A program made the position numbers and the translations under genes. From the NCBI GenBank assembly GCA_001780895.1, contig MFJJ01000048.1:1-42574 (forward strand): a DNA stretch of 42,574 nt. The letters run 5' to 3'. Positions within the stretch are counted from its first letter, which is position 1, and every line of letters starts with the position of its first letter. The DNA is from Candidatus Gottesmanbacteria bacterium RIFCSPHIGHO2_01_FULL_46_14. GTDB lineage: Bacteria; Patescibacteriota; Microgenomatia; UBA10105; UBA927. Below are positions 40,178 to 42,574 of the stretch, piece by piece. Below the pieces are notes generated by a model. The model was not told the DNA's origin. It did no database searches and saw only the letters and a list, made by a program, of their open reading frames with translations.

Positions 40178-41332
40178 ATGATTGATCACCGGCCGCTTGC
40201 AGATATCCTGCGCCCCCAGTCGCTTGATGACGTCGTCGGGCAGGAGCACCTTGTTGGGAAAGGCGGGATTCTGCGAAAACTTTTGGCATCAGGATTTCTC
40301 CCCTCGGTTGTTTTTTGGGGACCGCCGGGATCGGGCAAAACCACACTCGCGCAGCTTTTAGCAAATCTCACGAATTCCCACTTTGTCCATAAATCAGCAG
40401 TGACTGCAACACTTGCTGACGTGCGGGCTGTTATAGCGGAAGCTGAAAATTTCAGCGAGCGCACGATTCTTTTTATCGATGAAATTCATCGGTTTAATAA
40501 AGCACAGCAGGATGCGCTCCTTCCTCATGTCGAGCACGGAACGGTTATTTTTATCGGCGCGACGACTGAAAACCCTTCATTTGAGATTATCTCGCCGCTT
40601 CTTTCCCGTTGCCGTGTATTTGTGTTAAAACAATTAGAAGATAAAGATTTGGATAAAATAATTGATCGAGGACTTTTATACCTCAAAAGGAAAATTTCAG
40701 ACGATAGTAGAGCATTTCTCAAAGAAATCGCCAATGGCGATGCACGAGCGCTTTTAACAATACTTGAAATCGCCTCGCAAATCACACGCGACAAAACATT
40801 GAAAGCCGCCAGCATTGAGGAAGCGGCACAACGAAAAATGCTCCAATACGACCGCGCCGGTGATGAGCACTACAACGCCATTAGCGCCTTCATTAAGTCA
40901 ATGCGTGCAAGCGATGTGGATGCGGCTCTCTACTACCTTGCCCGTATGGTTGCATCGGGCGAGGATCCGTTGTTTATTGCCCGGAGAATGGTGGTATTTG
41001 CCTCTGAAGACGTCCAAACGCCCACCGCCCTTGTCGTGAGTAACGCAGTGTTTGCGGCGTGCCAGCACATCGGATATCCGGAGTGTCAGGAAAATTTAGC
41101 GGCAGGGGCAGTATATCTGGCTCAAGCCAAAAAAGACCGGTCCGCATACGATGCGTATATGAGAGCCTTAGATGATGTCCATAAACTCGGCAATCTCCCC
41201 GTACCGCTTCTGATTCGAAACGCACCAACAAAACTCATGAAAGCGGAGGGTTACGGTAAAGGATACGAGGCGTATACTAAAGAGAGTTTGCTACCAGAAA
41301 AGATTAAAGGGAAAATATACATGAGGAGGTGA
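40178..41332 (+). CDS. rarA: Replication-associated recombination protein A
   Basis: A 384-aa AAA+ ATPase of the RarA/MgsA/WRNIP1 family, acting at stalled replication forks. It has Walker A GPPGSGKT (48-55), Walker B ILFIDEIHRFNKAQQDALLPHVE (from 97), sensor IGATTENPSFEI and the C-terminal tetramer domain (YDRAGDEHYNAISAFIKSMRASDVDAALYYLARM). A longer frame from 40040 only shadows metK; the ATG at 40178 has the normal N-terminus (PLADILRPQSLDDVVGQEHL). Confidence 0.95.
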   Translation: MIDHRPLADILRPQSLDDVVGQEHLVGKGGILRKLLASGFLPSVVFWGPPGSGKTTLAQLLANLTNSHFVHKSAVTATLADVRAVIAEAENFSERTILFIDEIHRFNKAQQDALLPHVEHGTVIFIGATTENPSFEIISPLLSRCRVFVLKQLEDKDLDKIIDRGLLYLKRKISDDSRAFLKEIANGDARALLTILEIASQITRDKTLKAASIEEAAQRKMLQYDRAGDEHYNAISAFIKSMRASDVDAALYYLARMVASGEDPLFIARRMVVFASEDVQTPTALVVSNAVFAACQHIGYPECQENLAAGAVYLAQAKKDRSAYDAYMRALDDVHKLGNLPVPLLIRNAPTKLMKAEGYGKGYEAYTKESLLPEKIKGKIYMRR

Positions 41333-41337
41333 TGAGT

Positions 41338-41592
41338 ATGGACGTTCAAATTGGTAAAATCACGCATTTTTACGATAAGATCGGCGTTGCGGTCGTAGAA
41401 GTGACGAACCAGAGCCTGAGAGTAGGGAACAAGATTAAGATCTCGGGTCATGACAATGAATTTAATCAAATAATAGAGTCGCTTCAGGTGGAACATACGC
41501 AGGTGGCCAAGGTGAAACCCGGAGAGTCCTGCGGGGTAAAAGTCGACCAACCCGTCAGAGCCGGTGACGTATTATTTTTGGTTACAAAATAA
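41338..41592 (+). CDS. EF-Tu domain II-like small protein
   Basis: An 84-aa single beta-barrel resembling domain II of translation GTPases (IGKITHFYDKIGVAVVEV, LRVGNKIKISG, VKPGESCGVKVDQPVRAGDVLFLV). Such stand-alone proteins are annotated as translation elongation factor-like in archaea and CPR; function unknown. The start is fixed by AGGAGG at 41324-41329, 8 nt before the ATG at 41338; the ATG at 41332 is too close. The Shine-Dalgarno sequence lies in the last codons of rarA. Confidence 0.82.
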   Translation: MDVQIGKITHFYDKIGVAVVEVTNQSLRVGNKIKISGHDNEFNQIIESLQVEHTQVAKVKPGESCGVKVDQPVRAGDVLFLVTK

Positions 41593-41596
41593 ACGC

Positions 41597-41971
41597 ATGG
41601 ATATTGAGCTCGCGCCAGACATACAAACCATAATCAAAAAAGTTTTGCCGCATTTGCCGTTTGACTACATAAACGAATCGCGCATCGTTTGCATGCGTAG
41701 TTTTAAGGCAACGAGCCGGGCACGAGCCAGAATTTGGAGTTTTCCCAAGATCTGGCAAATGGCATTGAATAAACCCGCCCACTACGTCATCGAAGTATTG
41801 TCCCAACATTTCGACCATCTATCCGATGACAACAAAACACGTGTGATTATTCACGAACTCATGCATATCCCCAAAAATTTCTCCGGGGCACTTGTCCCCC
41901 ACCGGGGAAGACACAAACGCATTGACCACCGGACCGTTGAACAGCTATTTCAAATGTATAAAAAACGATGA
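41597..41971 (+). CDS. Putative zinc metallopeptidase (HELMH)
   Basis: A 124-aa protein with the zinc motif HELMHIPKNFSGALVPHRGRHKRIDHRTVEQLFQMY near its C-terminus, in which the two His and Glu of HExxH and a following His-rich segment are intact. It resembles the putative phage/archaeal metallopeptidase family. The N-terminal part contains SRARARIWSFPKIWQMALN. The ATG at 41597 is chosen; the earlier TTG overlaps the preceding gene. Its substrate is unknown. It overlaps holA by ATGA. Confidence 0.8.
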   Translation: MDIELAPDIQTIIKKVLPHLPFDYINESRIVCMRSFKATSRARARIWSFPKIWQMALNKPAHYVIEVLSQHFDHLSDDNKTRVIIHELMHIPKNFSGALVPHRGRHKRIDHRTVEQLFQMYKKR

Positions 41972-42574
41972 TTATCTTACTCCATGGCGACGACACCGTG
42001 TCTTCCCGAAACGAATTGCACAGATTAAAGGCAGGACGCGAAGTTCGGCAACTCGATGGCAGGGGACTGACGGATACCGCACTCACCCAGGCGCTCGAGT
42101 CTGGCTCGATGTTTGGTGACGATATTCTCGTCATCGTGGAAAACCTGTTTGGCAAGTTAGGGAAAAAACAGAAGTTAATTGCGAGATTAGCTGAAATCAT
42201 CAAGAAATCTCCCGCCGATGTCATAGTCTGGGAAGACAAAGAGGTCGGTGTAACGGTTACGAAAAGCCTCGGTAGCGCAAACGTCCAGTTATTTAAAACA
42301 CCCATTTCTTTATTTCAATTTCTTGATGGTCTTACACCCGGTCATACAAAAAATTCTCTCCTGCTCTTCCAAAAAACCCTGCAAACTCACGCACCGGAAC
42401 TTATTTTTAGCATGATCGTCCGCCGCATTCGCCAGCTTATCCAAGTTGCCGATGGGGTGACACCCGAGGAACTGGCGAGTTGGCAGGTTTCCCGTTTGAC
42501 AAGCCAAGCCCGCTCATTTACGATTGATAGGTTGGTAGAGCTCTATAGAAAGCTTTTGGATATGGAATACTCCA
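41968..42574 (+). CDS. holA: DNA polymerase III subunit delta (3' end outside the window)
   Basis: The frame from the ATG at 41968 (inside the preceding stop) stays open to the window end, 202 codons. It starts MIILLHGDDTVSSRNEL, contains SGSMFGDDILVIVENLFGK and SADVIVWEDKEV-type segments (here SPADVIVWEDKEV), and later APELIFSMIVRRIRQLIQVADG, which match the clamp-loader delta subunit that opens the beta clamp. Sequence conservation of delta is low, so the call rests on this pattern. Confidence 0.8.
   Translation, partial: MIILLHGDDTVSSRNELHRLKAGREVRQLDGRGLTDTALTQALESGSMFGDDILVIVENLFGKLGKKQKLIARLAEIIKKSPADVIVWEDKEVGVTVTKSLGSANVQLFKTPISLFQFLDGLTPGHTKNSLLLFQKTLQTHAPELIFSMIVRRIRQLIQVADGVTPEELASWQVSRLTSQARSFTIDRLVELYRKLLDMEYS

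Noticed and set aside
1..42574. UGA recoded to glycine, as in SR1/Gracilibacteria
   Set aside because: Many genes end in TGA at ATGA overlaps exactly where their families end, and no conserved glycine is seen as TGA.

Overview
The window looks like chromosome of a Candidate Phyla Radiation (Patescibacteria) bacterium, most likely from the Microgenomates side. This is inferred from gene content (a CPR-type serine recombinase, a DNA polymerase X with PHP domain, LemA/HtpX, MurT/GatD, an archaeal/CPR-type EF-Tu domain II-like protein and a putative metallopeptidase), from the very tight packing (many ATGA or TAATG overlaps) and from the many small palindromic repeats. UGA is an ordinary stop here, so SR1/Gracilibacteria recoding is excluded. 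No 16S gene is present to fix the taxon.

Layout. 1-2000: 3' part of a serine recombinase whose frame runs through a tRNA-Gly, a LysM protein and tRNA-Asp. 2084-11025: polX, lemA, a GIY-YIG cassette between palindromes, htpX, murT-gatD (lipid II amidation), gatC-gatA-gatB (Glu/Asp-tRNA amidotransferase) and an unknown 80-aa gene. 11025-15055: a dnaE start fragment, a REP/RAYT transposase unit, then the intact dnaE. 15092-21434: an ATP synthase operon (AtpI/Z-like gene, then atpBEFHAGDC). 21471-25605: a CBS protein, a upp start fragment, a DUF6922/AbiEii-like pair, intact upp, a small gene and pyrG. 25598-30152: purB-purA-guaB and rplS, so pyrimidine and purine nucleotide genes are adjacent. 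30173-36716: tRNA-Lys, an AT-rich DUF4143-type ATPase, divergent dsbB and a YfhO-like gene, a PD-(D/E)XK nuclease, tRNA-Glu and a Fic protein. 36838-42574: a small gene with a Y-family polymerase, a SAM-I riboswitch with terminator ahead of a Cys-rich small protein and metK, then rarA, an EF-Tu domain II-like protein, a metallopeptidase and the start of holA.

Most notable signals: (1) two places where a diverged copy of the 5' end of an essential gene (dnaE, upp) sits upstream of inserted cargo, followed by the full gene; almost all differences are synonymous, as if the insertion brought a replacement gene start. (2) A family of 69-71 bp palindrome pairs with TGTCAT/ATGACA ends; one copy is enlarged by a GIY-YIG nuclease gene, and one sits in frame inside murT. 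(3) Ten or so genes whose -10 box lies 5-9 nt before the start codon, implying widespread leaderless transcription, including one shared -10 region serving two divergent genes. (4) A SAM-I riboswitch upstream of a metK that appears to start with ATA.

All calls come from reading the sequence and the supplied translations. No database search or folding program was run.
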